Shown: positions 25,993 through 34,716 of the stretch, piece by piece
Position numbering within the stretch: position 1 is the stretch's first letter
Layout of the letters: every line of letters starts with the position of its first letter
Source of the DNA: Amycolatopsis eburnea
Lineage (GTDB): Bacteria; Actinomycetota; Actinomycetes; Mycobacteriales; Pseudonocardiaceae
Assembly: GCF_003937945.1 (NCBI RefSeq)
Contig: NZ_RSEC01000021.1
Coordinates: forward strand, 124,001 to 188,000
Direction: 5' to 3'
DNA: 64,000 bases
Program-made: the position numbers and the translations under genes
The notes under the pieces: generated by a model
Seen by the model: only the letters and a program-made list of their open reading frames with translations
Databases searched by the model: none
What the model was told of the DNA's origin: nothing

Positions 25993-28900
25993 ATGCGGCC
26001 AGTGCTGCTGGAGATGACCGGGTTCGCGTCCTTCCGCGAGAAGACCGAAATCAGCTTCGCGGACACGGACTACTTCGCGCTCGTCGGGCCGACCGGCTCG
26101 GGCAAGAGCACGGTGATCGACGCGCTCACCTTCGCCCTCTACGGTTCCGTCGCCCGCTGGGACCACGAAGGCCTGGTCGCGCCCGCGCTCGCGCCGACGG
26201 CGAACCGCGCGACCGTGCGGCTGGTGTTCGACGCCGGGGGCACGCGCTACCACGTCGTGCGGGAAGTCCGGCGCAGCGGCGGGAAGAAACCCACGGTCAG
26301 CGTCAAGAACGTGCGCCTGGAACGGCTGATCGACCCCACCGCGCTCGGCGGGCCGGAAGACGACGCCGACCCGGTCGCCGCGGACTCCGAGGTCACCCCG
26401 GCGATCGAGCGCCTGCTCGGGTTGACGTTCAAGCACTTCTGCACCTGCGTGGCGCTGCCCCAGGGCGACTTCGCGGAGTTCCTGCACGCCAAGGCCGCCG
26501 ATCGGCAGAAGATCCTCATCAAGCTGCTGGGACTGGAGGTCTACGAGCGGATCGGCCGCCGCGCCGGGGTCACCGCCGAACAGCAGAAGCAGCGGGCCGC
26601 CGTCCTGACCGAACAGCTGGGCAGCTACGCCGACGCCACGGAAGAAGCCGTCGAAGCGCTCGCCGCGCGGATGACCGCCCTCGCCGAGCTGGACGCGCGC
26701 GTGAGCGCCGCCCTGCCGGGGCTGAACGACGCGACCCGCACGCACGACGAAGCCCGGCAACGCGTCGCCACGCTGACCAAGGAACTCGGCGTCCTGGACG
26801 CGCTGGAGCGCCCGGACGGCGTCGAAGACCTCGAATCCCGGCGCCAGGCCGCGGCGGACGCCGTGACGGCCGCGCAGGCCGGGCTGGAAGCCGGGGAGAC
26901 GGCGGACGAAGCGGCGCGGGCCGCGCTGGCCGCCGGGCCGGACCGGAGCGGGCTGGAGCGGATCCGCGCCGCCCGCGCGGAACTCGCCGAAGCGGAGCAG
27001 GCGCTCCCGGGACTGGAAGAAGCGGCGAAAGCGGCAACAGCGGCGAAGACGGCCGCGTCGGCGTCGGTCGCCGAAGCCGTGACGGCGGTCGAGGCGGCCC
27101 GCAAGACCCGGGACACCACCGCGCGGGCCGCCGAAGACGCCGCCGCGCGGGCGGACGTCGCCCGCCGGGAACGCGACCGGCTGGCCGGGGTGCGGCCGCC
27201 GGCGGATCTCGGGGACCTGTCGGAAGAGGCGGCGCGGGTCGCGAAGCGCACGGCCGAGGCCGACACCCGCCTGCGTGCCGCCGAAACCGCCGACGCCGAA
27301 GCCCGCGCGGCGCTGGCCGCGCAGCCCGACGTCGCTCCGCTCGCCGCCGCGCGTTCCGACGCCCGCACGCTCTACGCGGTCGCCGAAGCCCAGCGGAAGG
27401 CCGCGCCCGAGCAGGCCGCACGCCGCACCGAACTCGAAGCGGCGCGGACCGCGTTCGCCCGCGCTGACGCCGAAGTCACCGCGGCGAAGGCGGCGGTGAC
27501 CGAAGCCGAACGGGCCGGGCAGGCGCTGGGCCTGCGGGCCGGGCTCGTGGTCGGGCACCCGTGCCCGGTGTGCGAGCAGGAAGTCGCGACCCTGCCCGAC
27601 GCCGGCGGGCACGCCCACCTGGCCGAGGCGCGCGAACGGCTCGAGCGGGCCGAAGCCGGCCGCGCGACCGCGGAGTCCGCGCTGCGCAAGCTGGAGCGAG
27701 CCGTGGACCGTGACGCCGACTCGGCCGCGACGGCGGCCGCGCAGGCGGAAGAACTGCGTGTGGTGCTCGCGGAAGTGGCCGGACCACCGGAGTCGGCGGT
27801 CCTGCGCCGCCCGGTCGAAGCGGCGTTTTCCGAGCGGGACTACGCGGATCTGGTCACGGCCGTGCGCGAGCGCGGGGAGTGGCTGTCGAAGACGATCGAC
27901 GCCCGCACCCGCGTCGCCGAGGCCGCGACCGCCGCCGACCAGGAACTGGCGGCGGCCCGCACCGGCCGCGCGGCCGCGCAGCGCGAGGCCGACGCCGTCG
28001 AGAAGTCGTTCGCCGCGGCCAAGGAAGCCCTGCGGGCGGCCCGCGATCCCCTGGTGGAGCTGGGCGCGCCCGCCGTCGACTCCGGCGACGTCCCGGCGGG
28101 CTGGCGGCTGTTGACGTCGTGGGCGGCGACGGCGCTCGAAGAACGGCGCACCTCGCTGGCCGCGCTGGAAGCGGCCGCCGAAGCCGCGGGCAAGGAAGCC
28201 GTCGTCGCGGCCGACGACCTCGCCTCCGCCGAGCGGACCGCCGAGCAGCGCCGGAAGCAGGCGGAAGAAGCGGCGCTGGCCGAGCAGTCGGCGAGCACCG
28301 CCGTGACGACCACCCGGCGCCGGCACGGCGAACTCGTCGAGACCCTGGCCGGGGCGCCGTCCGCCGACGCCGTCACCGAGCAGCTCGCGCGGGTCGCCGA
28401 ACTCGAGCAGGCCGCGAAGAAAGCGGACGCCGACCTGCGGACCGCCCGCGCGGCCGCGAAACAGGCGGCGGAAGCGCAGGCCCGCGTCGCCGAGCAGGTC
28501 GCCGCCGAACGGCAGCGGCTGTCCCGCGCGCGTGACCCCCTGGTCGGGCTGGGCGCGCCGCCGATCGACGGCGAAAGCCTGCTCGGCGCCTGGACCGCGC
28601 TCACGGACTGGGCGGCCGGGCAGGCGGAGGAGCACCGCGCCCGGCTGGCCGCCGCCGGAAAGGCGGAAGGCGAAGCCGCCGAAGCGTTGCGGGCGGCCGA
28701 ACGCGCGGTCGCCGACGACATCACCGCGCTCGACGTCGCGCTGCCCGAGGGCTCGGTGCGGGACCGGGCCCCGGTGGCCGTCGCGACCGCGCGGGCCCGC
28801 GCCGAAGCCGACCACACGGAAATGAAGCGGCGCGTGGCGCACGTGGCCGGCCTGCAGGGCGACATCGCGGCGGCCGAGTCCGACGCGCAGGTCGCGCGGC

Positions 28901-29394
28901 TGCTCGCGGACCTGCTGCGCTCGGACAAGTTCCCGCGCTGGCTCATCGCCGGCGCGCTCGACACGCTCGTCGCCGAGGCGTCGGCGTCGCTGCTCGAACT
29001 CTCCGGTGGCCAGTTCGAGCTCACCCACGACAAGGGCGACTTCCTGGTGGTGGACCACAACGAGGCCGACGCCCGCCGCCCGGTCAAGACGCTGTCCGGC
29101 GGCGAGACGTTCCAGGCGTCGCTCTCGCTGGCACTGGCGTTGTCGTCCCAGCTCGGCGCGATGGCCGCCGAGGGCGCGACCCGGCTCGAGTCCATCTTCC
29201 TCGACGAGGGCTTCGGGACCCTGGACGAAGCGACCCTCGACGTCGTGGCGTCCACGCTGGAGAACCTCGCCGCCACCGGCTCCCGGATGGTCGGGGTGAT
29301 CACGCACGTGCCCGCGCTGGCCGAGCGCGTCCCGGTGCGGTTCCTGGTCACCCGCGACGGGTCCGGCTCGCACGTCGGCAGGGAGGGCGCGTGA
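25993..29394 (+). CDS. sbcC: Exonuclease SbcC/Rad50-type ATPase
   Basis: This is an SMC-like protein of 1133 residues. Walker A GPTGSGKST lies near residue 33-41 and a Q-loop-like LPQGDFAEFL near 155. Long Ala/Glu-rich coiled coils run from about 180 to 1000, interrupted by the zinc-hook motif CPVC at about 524. The C-terminal lobe has the ABC signature TLSGGETFQAS (about 1033) and Walker B SIFLDEGFGTLD (about 1067). It pairs with SbcD to open and trim DNA ends and hairpins. The ATG is 1 nt after the sbcD stop, and its own stop overlaps the next start by 4 bp. Confidence 0.95.
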   Translation: MRPVLLEMTGFASFREKTEISFADTDYFALVGPTGSGKSTVIDALTFALYGSVARWDHEGLVAPALAPTANRATVRLVFDAGGTRYHVVREVRRSGGKKPTVSVKNVRLERLIDPTALGGPEDDADPVAADSEVTPAIERLLGLTFKHFCTCVALPQGDFAEFLHAKAADRQKILIKLLGLEVYERIGRRAGVTAEQQKQRAAVLTEQLGSYADATEEAVEALAARMTALAELDARVSAALPGLNDATRTHDEARQRVATLTKELGVLDALERPDGVEDLESRRQAAADAVTAAQAGLEAGETADEAARAALAAGPDRSGLERIRAARAELAEAEQALPGLEEAAKAATAAKTAASASVAEAVTAVEAARKTRDTTARAAEDAAARADVARRERDRLAGVRPPADLGDLSEEAARVAKRTAEADTRLRAAETADAEARAALAAQPDVAPLAAARSDARTLYAVAEAQRKAAPEQAARRTELEAARTAFARADAEVTAAKAAVTEAERAGQALGLRAGLVVGHPCPVCEQEVATLPDAGGHAHLAEARERLERAEAGRATAESALRKLERAVDRDADSAATAAAQAEELRVVLAEVAGPPESAVLRRPVEAAFSERDYADLVTAVRERGEWLSKTIDARTRVAEAATAADQELAAARTGRAAAQREADAVEKSFAAAKEALRAARDPLVELGAPAVDSGDVPAGWRLLTSWAATALEERRTSLAALEAAAEAAGKEAVVAADDLASAERTAEQRRKQAEEAALAEQSASTAVTTTRRRHGELVETLAGAPSADAVTEQLARVAELEQAAKKADADLRTARAAAKQAAEAQARVAEQVAAERQRLSRARDPLVGLGAPPIDGESLLGAWTALTDWAAGQAEEHRARLAAAGKAEGEAAEALRAAERAVADDITALDVALPEGSVRDRAPVAVATARARAEADHTEMKRRVAHVAGLQGDIAAAESDAQVARLLADLLRSDKFPRWLIAGALDTLVAEASASLLELSGGQFELTHDKGDFLVVDHNEADARRPVKTLSGGETFQASLSLALALSSQLGAMAAEGATRLESIFLDEGFGTLDEATLDVVASTLENLAATGSRMVGVITHVPALAERVPVRFLVTRDGSGSHVGREGA

Positions 29395-30368
29395 CCGCCG
29401 TGGCAGGCATGAACTTCAGCATCGACACCTGGGACCCGGGCTACGGCAGCTCGATGGAGGCCGAGGAACTGGCGCGGTCCGGTGCCGAGGTCGAACTCGA
29501 GGTCGAGGTTCCGACGGAGGAGTGGGCGCCGATCGACCCGTCGCCGGTGCCGGCGCCCGACGCGGTGTTGTTCGTCGACGGCGTCCGCCGGATCGACGCG
29601 CGGGTCTGGATCGACGACCCGGCCGGGACGAACTCGGCGTCCATCGGGCTCTGCGCGTCGTACGCGGCCGGAGTGGTGTGCTGCTGTTCGGGCCGGGCGC
29701 ACGTCGTCGCGACCGACGTCCGGCGAGGCGTGTTCACCGTGGCGTCGGAAGCCGCCGACATCCCGACCCCCGCGGGGGTCTACCGGGCGTTCCGCGCCGC
29801 CGCCAAGGAGGACAAGCCGCTGGCGGTGGTGCTGTCCTCGGCGTTGCAGGAGCAGCTGGCCGAGGCCGAGCTGGACACCGCGACCGCGGCGCGGGCGGCG
29901 ATCGCGGGGCACGTCGGCAGCGACCTGCTGGTGGTGGACGGCCCGCTGAGCGGACGCACGCACCTGCCCCGGGCGGTGGGGTTCATCAAGAGCCACCAGA
30001 CGACGTACCTGCCGGGCGAGCTCAACGCGATGGTCGGCGCGCTCGGGCCGCACCAGCGCACCCCGGTGTTCCTGATGGGGACGACCTGGGTCCGGCACTC
30101 CTGGTACCTGCGCCTGCCGTCGGTGGGCGGGCCGCCGTGGTCCGGGGTGGTGCGGGTGGAGGCGGCACCGCACCTCGGGCGCGCCGAGGTGGCCGAGCTG
30201 GCGAACCTCACGCAGTCGGTGCTGGGGCGGTTCGCTTCGGTGGCTTACAAGGACTCGCGGGCGCCGCAGAACCTGTACCCGATCGCGGGGCTGGAGCGCG
30301 ACCTGCGGCACCGGCTGGGGGACCAGCAGTTCGTCTACCGCGCGTTGCGGCTGGCCGCGACCCGCTGA
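29391..30368 (+). CDS. NurA-like 5'-3' nuclease
   Basis: This 325-residue protein matches the NurA layout. An N-terminal strand ends in the metal-binding Asp of FVDGVRRID (D63), a second Asp is in LLVVDGPLSG (D183), and the late segment NLYPIAGLERDLRHRLGD takes the place of the C-terminal NurA motif. SHQTTYLPGE in the middle is also characteristic of the family. NurA degrades the 5' strand at DNA ends and is driven by HerA. The start GTG is inside the GTGA overlap with sbcC, so it is translationally coupled to the HerA-SbcD-SbcC genes. The residue assignments come from motif comparison only. Confidence 0.75.
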   Translation: MTAVAGMNFSIDTWDPGYGSSMEAEELARSGAEVELEVEVPTEEWAPIDPSPVPAPDAVLFVDGVRRIDARVWIDDPAGTNSASIGLCASYAAGVVCCCSGRAHVVATDVRRGVFTVASEAADIPTPAGVYRAFRAAAKEDKPLAVVLSSALQEQLAEAELDTATAARAAIAGHVGSDLLVVDGPLSGRTHLPRAVGFIKSHQTTYLPGELNAMVGALGPHQRTPVFLMGTTWVRHSWYLRLPSVGGPPWSGVVRVEAAPHLGRAEVAELANLTQSVLGRFASVAYKDSRAPQNLYPIAGLERDLRHRLGDQQFVYRALRLAATR

Positions 30369-30404
30369 GACCTGGACGGCGCGGCGACCGCTCCCAGGCC
30401 GGAT

Positions 30405-30600
30405 GGCGACTTCCGCGTGGCCGGGACCTTGGTGCGGGCGGCGACTTCCGCGTGGCGGGCGGCGGGTGCGTGGCCGGGACCTTGGAGCGGCTGGCGTGGG
30501 TGCGTGACCGCGACCTCGGTGCGGTTGGCGACTTCCGCGTTGCGGGCGGTGGGTGCGTGATCGCGACCTTGGTGCGGTTGGCGACCTTCGTGCGGCCGGC
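30405..30600. repeat. Imperfect tandem repeats downstream of the NurA-like gene
   Basis: GGCGACTTCCGCGT occurs at 30405-30418, 30440-30453 and 30527-30540, each followed at a variable distance by GnGACCTTGGwGCGG. The units are 35-90 bp long and degenerate. The stretch 30369-30699 carries no supportable gene; the repeats fill most of it. Confidence 0.6.
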
Positions 30601-30699
30601 GACCTTCCCCACGGCCGGTGGCGGTTGCCCAGCCGTGCTGGGCCCCGGGGCGGCGGGCCTGGGGAGCACGTGCCGCCCCGGGGTGTCCGGTGTGGAGGG

Positions 30700-31185
30700 T
30701 CAGCTCAGCGAGCCGTCTCCGGTCTGCGGCGCGCCGGCCGGCTTGACCGCGACCTGCGGCTTCGCCGGTTTCGGAGCCTTCGACGTCGCCGGCGGCTTCG
30801 GCGTCGTCGTGGGCGGCTTCGGGTGCCCCGAGCTGCTCGGCGGCGGCGTGCCGAGGATCGTGAAGCTGCCGGTGGCCACGCGCCCGTCCGAGCAGGTGAA
30901 CCGCGCCGTGTACTTGCCCGGGGTCGTGATCGCCGTGGTGTGGCCGCCGGCCCGGCCCCAGTTGCCGCCCTCGGTGAACACCAGTGGTGCGGCGAAGCCC
31001 TTCGACGTGACCGCGGTCTTCGGGGAGCAGCCGCCCAGCGCCGCGTGGGTTTCCGCGTCGACCCGGCCGCCCGGCTCCACCTGCTGGGTCAGTCCCCAGC
31101 TGACTTCGGCCGCGCTCGCCGGGGCCGCCAGTGCGAGCGTCGCGGTGCTCGCCGCCATTAGGCCGATCAGGGTTTTCTTCACCAT
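30700..31185 (-). CDS. Secreted protein of unknown function with Pro-rich C-terminus
   Basis: The product has 161 residues with a clear signal peptide (MVKKTLIGLMAAS...ALAAPASA). The mature domain of about 95 residues has two Cys (ALGGCSPK and RFTCSDG) that could form a disulfide, in a beta-rich pattern. A Pro/Thr/Lys/Ser-rich tail follows, without a sortase motif or membrane anchor. The start ATG 31185 has a purine-rich GAGGAGAGGGGA upstream. The fold resembles small secreted Ig-like proteins of actinomycetes, but I cannot name a family. It is divergent from the GH3 gene. Confidence 0.7.
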   Translation of the reverse strand: MVKKTLIGLMAASTATLALAAPASAAEVSWGLTQQVEPGGRVDAETHAALGGCSPKTAVTSKGFAAPLVFTEGGNWGRAGGHTTAITTPGKYTARFTCSDGRVATGSFTILGTPPPSSSGHPKPPTTTPKPPATSKAPKPAKPQVAVKPAGAPQTGDGSLS

Positions 31186-31314
31186 GGTTCGTCCCCTCTC
31201 CTCGTGCCCCTTCCACGCCTGAGCCGGGGAAATGGTTGAGTCCCCCGGAAATTTCACGTACGTGAACATCGTCGAGGCTGTGTTTCCTGCTCACGTATGG
31301 GGTTAGCTGGGCCC

Positions 31315-33366
31315 ATGCGCACCGGTCGGCTCGTTCTCGCGGTGGTCCTGGGTTTGTCGCTGGCGACACCGGCGGCGGCGGACGCGCAGCCGTGGCGCGA
31401 CGCCAGGCAGCCGCCGGATCGCCGCGCCGCCGAGCTGATCGCGGCGATGACCCTCGACGAGAAGATCTCCCAGCTGCACCTGCAGCCCGACGCGGAGCAC
31501 CAGCGGTTCGTGCCGCCGATCCCGCGCCTGGGCGTGCCCGGGTTCCGCATCGCCAACGGCCCGGCGGGCATGGGCCCGGCCGACGACAAGCCGCAGAAAC
31601 CGGCGACCGCGCTGCCGGCCACGATGGCGCTGGCGTCGACGTTCGACACCGGCCTGGCGCGCCGCTACGGCCGGCTGATCGGCGCCGAAACCCGCGCGCT
31701 CGCGCACAACGTGTCCGAGGCGCCCGACATCAACATCGCCCGCGTGCCGCGCAACGGCCGGACGTTCGAGGGGATGGGCGAGGACCCCGTGCTCGCCGGC
31801 GCGCTGGCCGCCGCCGACATCCGCGGCATCCAGGAGAACGGCACCATCGCCGAGGTCAAGCACTACGCGGCGAACAACCAGGAGACCCAGCGCTTCAGCA
31901 TCGACGAGCACATCGACGAGCGCACGCTCAACGAGATCTACCTGCCGCACTTCGAGCAGTCGGTCGTCGAAGGCCGCGCCGGCTCGGTGATGTGCGCGTT
32001 CCCGAAGATCAACGGCGTCTTCACGTGCGAGAACCCGGCACTGCTGCAGGGCAAGCTGCGCGACGAGTGGGGGTTCGAGGGTTTCGTCCAGTCGGACTGG
32101 GGCGCCGCGCACAGCACCATCGGGTCGGCGGCCGCGGGCATGAACCTCGAGATGATCGACGGCACCTGGTACGGCGACCGGATGAAGCAGGCCGTGCTCG
32201 CCGGGCAGGTCACCGAGCAGCGCGTGGACGAGCTGCTGCGGCCGCGGTTCCGCACGATGTTCGCCTTCGGGCAGTTCGACCACCCGCCGGTGCTCTCCCC
32301 GCTGCCGACGGCCCGGCACGACGCCACCGCGAAGGAGTTCGCCGAACGCGGCATGGTGCTGCTGCGCAACGAACACGCCCAGCTCCCGCTCGATCCCGCG
32401 GTGCGGTCGATCGCGCTGATCGGGCCGTTCGCGACCCGGGCCAAGACCGGCGGCGGGGGCAGCTCGGCCGTCATCCCGACGTCCACAGTGGACCCGCTGG
32501 CCGGGCTGCGGCAGCGTGTTCCGGGCGCGGCCGTGACGCTCGACGACGGCAGCGACGTCGCGCGGGCGGCCGAGCTGGCCCGCGGCGCCGACGTCAGCGT
32601 GGTGATGGTCGGGGACAACGAGACCGAGGGCAAGGACCGCCCGAGCCTGGCGCTGGAGGGCACCCAGGACGCGCTGGTGGCCGCCGTCGCCGCGGCGAAC
32701 CCGCGCACGGTGGTCGTGGTGAAGAGCGGCGGCCCGGTCCTGATGCCGTGGGCGGCTTCGGTGCCCGCGATCCTGCAGGCGTGGTACCCCGGCCAGCAGG
32801 ACGGCGCGGCGGTGGCGAGCGTGCTCTTCGGCGACGTCAACCCGTCGGCGAAGCTCCCGATCACGTTCCCGGCCGCGGACGCGGACACCCCGGCGAACAC
32901 TCCCGCGCGGTTCCCGGGCGTGGGCGGCGTCGCGACCTATTCGGAGGGCCTGCAGGTCGGCTACCGGTGGTTCGACGCGCAGGACCGGACACCGCTGTTC
33001 CCGTTCGGGTACGGCTTGTCGTACACGACGTTCGCGTTCTCGGGGTTGTCGGTGCGGAACACGGGTGACGGCGCGACGGCGACGTTCACGGTCCGGAACA
33101 CCGGGCGGCGGGCGGGTGCCGAGGTCGCCCAGCTGTACCTGGGCTTCCCGGCGGCGGCCGGGGAACCACCGCGGCAGCTGAAGGGGTTCTCGCGGGTTTC
33201 GCTGGCACCGGGGGAGTCCCGGCGGGTGACGATCCGGCTGGCCGCGCGCGACTTCTCGGTGTGGGACCCGGCCGGTCACGGGTGGCAGCCGGTGCGCGGC
33301 GGGTTCACGGTGTCGGTCGGTGATTCCTCGCGGTCCTTGCCGCTGCGTGCGTCGTTGGTGCGGTGA
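31315..33366 (+). CDS. Secreted glycoside hydrolase family 3 (beta-glucosidase-type)
   Basis: This GH3 enzyme of 683 residues has a signal peptide (MRTGRLVLAVVLGLSLATPAAADA). The N-terminal TIM barrel includes the conserved GGPxG-like region (ANGPAGMGPA), KHYAANNQETQR and the nucleophile Asp in VQSDWG (about 261). The alpha/beta sandwich domain carries VVMVGDNETEGKDR, a loop typical of beta-glucosidases. A C-terminal fibronectin III-like domain (about 590-683) follows. It should release glucose or similar sugars from the non-reducing end of plant-derived oligosaccharides outside the cell. An in-frame ATG at 31297 exists, but the start at 31315 gives the regular signal peptide. Confidence 0.9.
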   Translation: MRTGRLVLAVVLGLSLATPAAADAQPWRDARQPPDRRAAELIAAMTLDEKISQLHLQPDAEHQRFVPPIPRLGVPGFRIANGPAGMGPADDKPQKPATALPATMALASTFDTGLARRYGRLIGAETRALAHNVSEAPDINIARVPRNGRTFEGMGEDPVLAGALAAADIRGIQENGTIAEVKHYAANNQETQRFSIDEHIDERTLNEIYLPHFEQSVVEGRAGSVMCAFPKINGVFTCENPALLQGKLRDEWGFEGFVQSDWGAAHSTIGSAAAGMNLEMIDGTWYGDRMKQAVLAGQVTEQRVDELLRPRFRTMFAFGQFDHPPVLSPLPTARHDATAKEFAERGMVLLRNEHAQLPLDPAVRSIALIGPFATRAKTGGGGSSAVIPTSTVDPLAGLRQRVPGAAVTLDDGSDVARAAELARGADVSVVMVGDNETEGKDRPSLALEGTQDALVAAVAAANPRTVVVVKSGGPVLMPWAASVPAILQAWYPGQQDGAAVASVLFGDVNPSAKLPITFPAADADTPANTPARFPGVGGVATYSEGLQVGYRWFDAQDRTPLFPFGYGLSYTTFAFSGLSVRNTGDGATATFTVRNTGRRAGAEVAQLYLGFPAAAGEPPRQLKGFSRVSLAPGESRRVTIRLAARDFSVWDPAGHGWQPVRGGFTVSVGDSSRSLPLRASLVR

Positions 33367-33382
33367 GGCAGGCGCCCCGGCC

Positions 33383-33473
33383 AAAGCGCCCCAATGTGGC
33401 GTTCGGTGCGTCAGACGCACCCAATGTGGCGTTCGGTGCGTTGGACGCAACCAACGCCACATTGGGGCGCTTT
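33383..33473. repeat. Composite intergenic palindrome (family B, copy 1)
   Basis: Outer arms 33383-33403 and 33453-33473 are a perfect 21-nt inverted repeat with core GCGCCCCAATGTGGCGTT. Inside, CCAATGTGGCGTTCGGTGCG is repeated directly at 33391 and 33421, with GCGTCAGACGC and GCGTTGGACGC between the units. A second locus of this family is at 48396-48482. Both lie between convergent genes, so transcripts from either side would form hairpins here. Confidence 0.9.
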
Positions 33474-33503
33474 CAGGACCGCTTCCTGCGCACCTCGGCG
33501 GCG

Positions 33504-34085
33504 TCAGCCCTTGCAACCCGGCGCGGTGGCTGCGGCCAGCATCAGCTCGGGGGACTCCGCCATCGGCGCGACCGGGTCGTAGGTGCCGTCGATGTCCTGC
33601 TGCGCGCGCTGGACGGCGTCCGCGGCCGGGCCCTGGGAGGCGCCGTCGCCCGGCTTGGCGTTGTCGAGGGCCTTCTTCGCCTCCGCCGCGCGGTCGCGGG
33701 CCGTCGTGTACTTGGTCACGAACGCCTGCCGGACCTTCTCGGCGACCGGGACGGGCGCCGGGGGCAGGGCGGTCAGCTTGTCGACCACCTCGCCGGTGCG
33801 GGCCGCGATACCGCCCAGGGTCGCGCTCAGCGCCTGCTGCGCTTCGGCCACCGAGCCCGGGTCGGGCTTCGGCGTCCCGGCTTCCGCGTTGGTGCGCTCG
33901 CGGTAGCCGTGGATCGCGGCGCAGAAGCCGTCCACCCAGCCGAGCACGGCCGGATCGGCGGCGGCGGTGGGCGCCGACGGCGTCGCGGGTGCCGTCACGG
34001 TCACCGTCGGCGGCGCCGCCGGGGGCGTGCCCGAGCAGGCGGTCAGCAGCAGGCAAGCGCCGAGCAGTCCCGGAACGGTCTTCAT
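33504..34085 (-). CDS. Putative lipoprotein, unknown function
   Basis: This 193-residue protein begins with a lipoprotein signal, MKTVPGLLGACLLLTACSG, with lipobox LTAC, then a Pro/Thr/Ala-rich linker. The mature part is helical (about 55-190) and contains two Cys (DGFCAAIHGYRER and the final APGCKG) that may form a disulfide. Small helical lipoproteins of this type are common in Pseudonocardiaceae, but I know no function. The start ATG 34085 has GGGGG upstream. It ends 30 bp after the family B palindrome. Confidence 0.75.
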   Translation of the reverse strand: MKTVPGLLGACLLLTACSGTPPAAPPTVTVTAPATPSAPTAAADPAVLGWVDGFCAAIHGYRERTNAEAGTPKPDPGSVAEAQQALSATLGGIAARTGEVVDKLTALPPAPVPVAEKVRQAFVTKYTTARDRAAEAKKALDNAKPGDGASQGPAADAVQRAQQDIDGTYDPVAPMAESPELMLAAATAPGCKG

Positions 34086-34142
34086 GGGTCCCCCTCGCGG
34101 TGTCCTCGGCGGGTACACGCGCGAGCCTGCCGGACGGTTGCT

Positions 34143-34388
34143 TCAGGCCGCGGCGAGGGTCCCGCCCAGCGCCCGCTGCCCGTCGTCGGTGAGCTCCGCC
34201 CGCGCCCACTGCCCGACGGCGACCGCCCGCGCCGGCCGGATCAGGCCCGCGCGTGCCAGCTCGTGCGCGGTCGCCTGGTCGCAGCACGGCAGGCCGTCGA
34301 CCCGCAGATCCGGTTCGCAGCTGCAGGTCAGCTCGGCGCGGCCGGCGCCGACCGCCCGCAACATCGCCAGTGCCCGTCTGTTCAACAT
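34143..34388 (-). CDS. Small Cys-containing protein of 81 residues, unknown function
   Basis: ATG 34388, with GGGGG 6-10 nt upstream, opens an 81-codon frame. The product (MLNRRALAMLRAVGAGRAEL...) contains a CSCEPDLRVDGLPCC cluster with five Cys, followed by a winged-helix-like stretch with AHELARAGLIRPA. The pattern suggests a small metal- or redox-sensitive DNA-binding-like protein, although no family is recognised. It follows no clear operon partner. Confidence 0.6.
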   Translation of the reverse strand: MLNRRALAMLRAVGAGRAELTCSCEPDLRVDGLPCCDQATAHELARAGLIRPARAVAVGQWARAELTDDGQRALGGTLAAA

Positions 34389-34519
34389 CGTGGTCCCCCT
34401 TCGTGGAGCTGCCGGAAAGGAGACGTGACCGCCGTCACCGAATACGCGGGATTCGCGAGGTTCCCCCGAACGGTGCACCATGAGCCCACGACGGATCCGA
34501 TCGGTGACCGGACGCGACG

Positions 34520-34702
34520 ATGTCCGACGACGGCACCGAGCGCGGAGTGGACCGAGGCCCTCGACCTGCTTCTGCCCGAGCCGGGCCCGGGCGGGAGTTC
34601 GTGGCGAACTACGCCAACTCGACGTGGGGCGCGATGCGCACCCGATGGGCCTTCACGGTTCGCGACGGCAAGGTGGCGCGCTTCGAAACCGGTCAGGCCT
34701 GA
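34520..34702 (+). pseudogene. Fragment of a SnoaL-like/NTF2-fold protein
   Basis: The last 30 residues of this short frame, STWGAMRTRWAFTVRDGKVA followed by RFETGQA, match the C-terminal strands of SnoaL-like NTF2-fold proteins. The upstream part has no recognisable fold and too few residues for the domain (about 110 normally). I interpret it as a 3' remnant, possibly with frameshifts. It lies just downstream of the convergent IclR gene's stop. Confidence 0.4.
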
Positions 34703-34716
34703 GTGCTGACGCGGTC

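Noticed and set aside
22555..29373. Minus-strand open frames of 600-1240 codons opposite the HerA-SbcCD genes
   Set aside because: They mirror the third-position GC bias of the real genes; products are low-complexity Arg/Gly/Leu-rich without domains, and the plus-strand genes have full motif sets.
34480..34520. Full-length SnoaL-like gene upstream of the fragment at 34520
   Set aside because: No continuous frame of adequate length connects to the conserved C-terminal strands, so only a fragment is reported.
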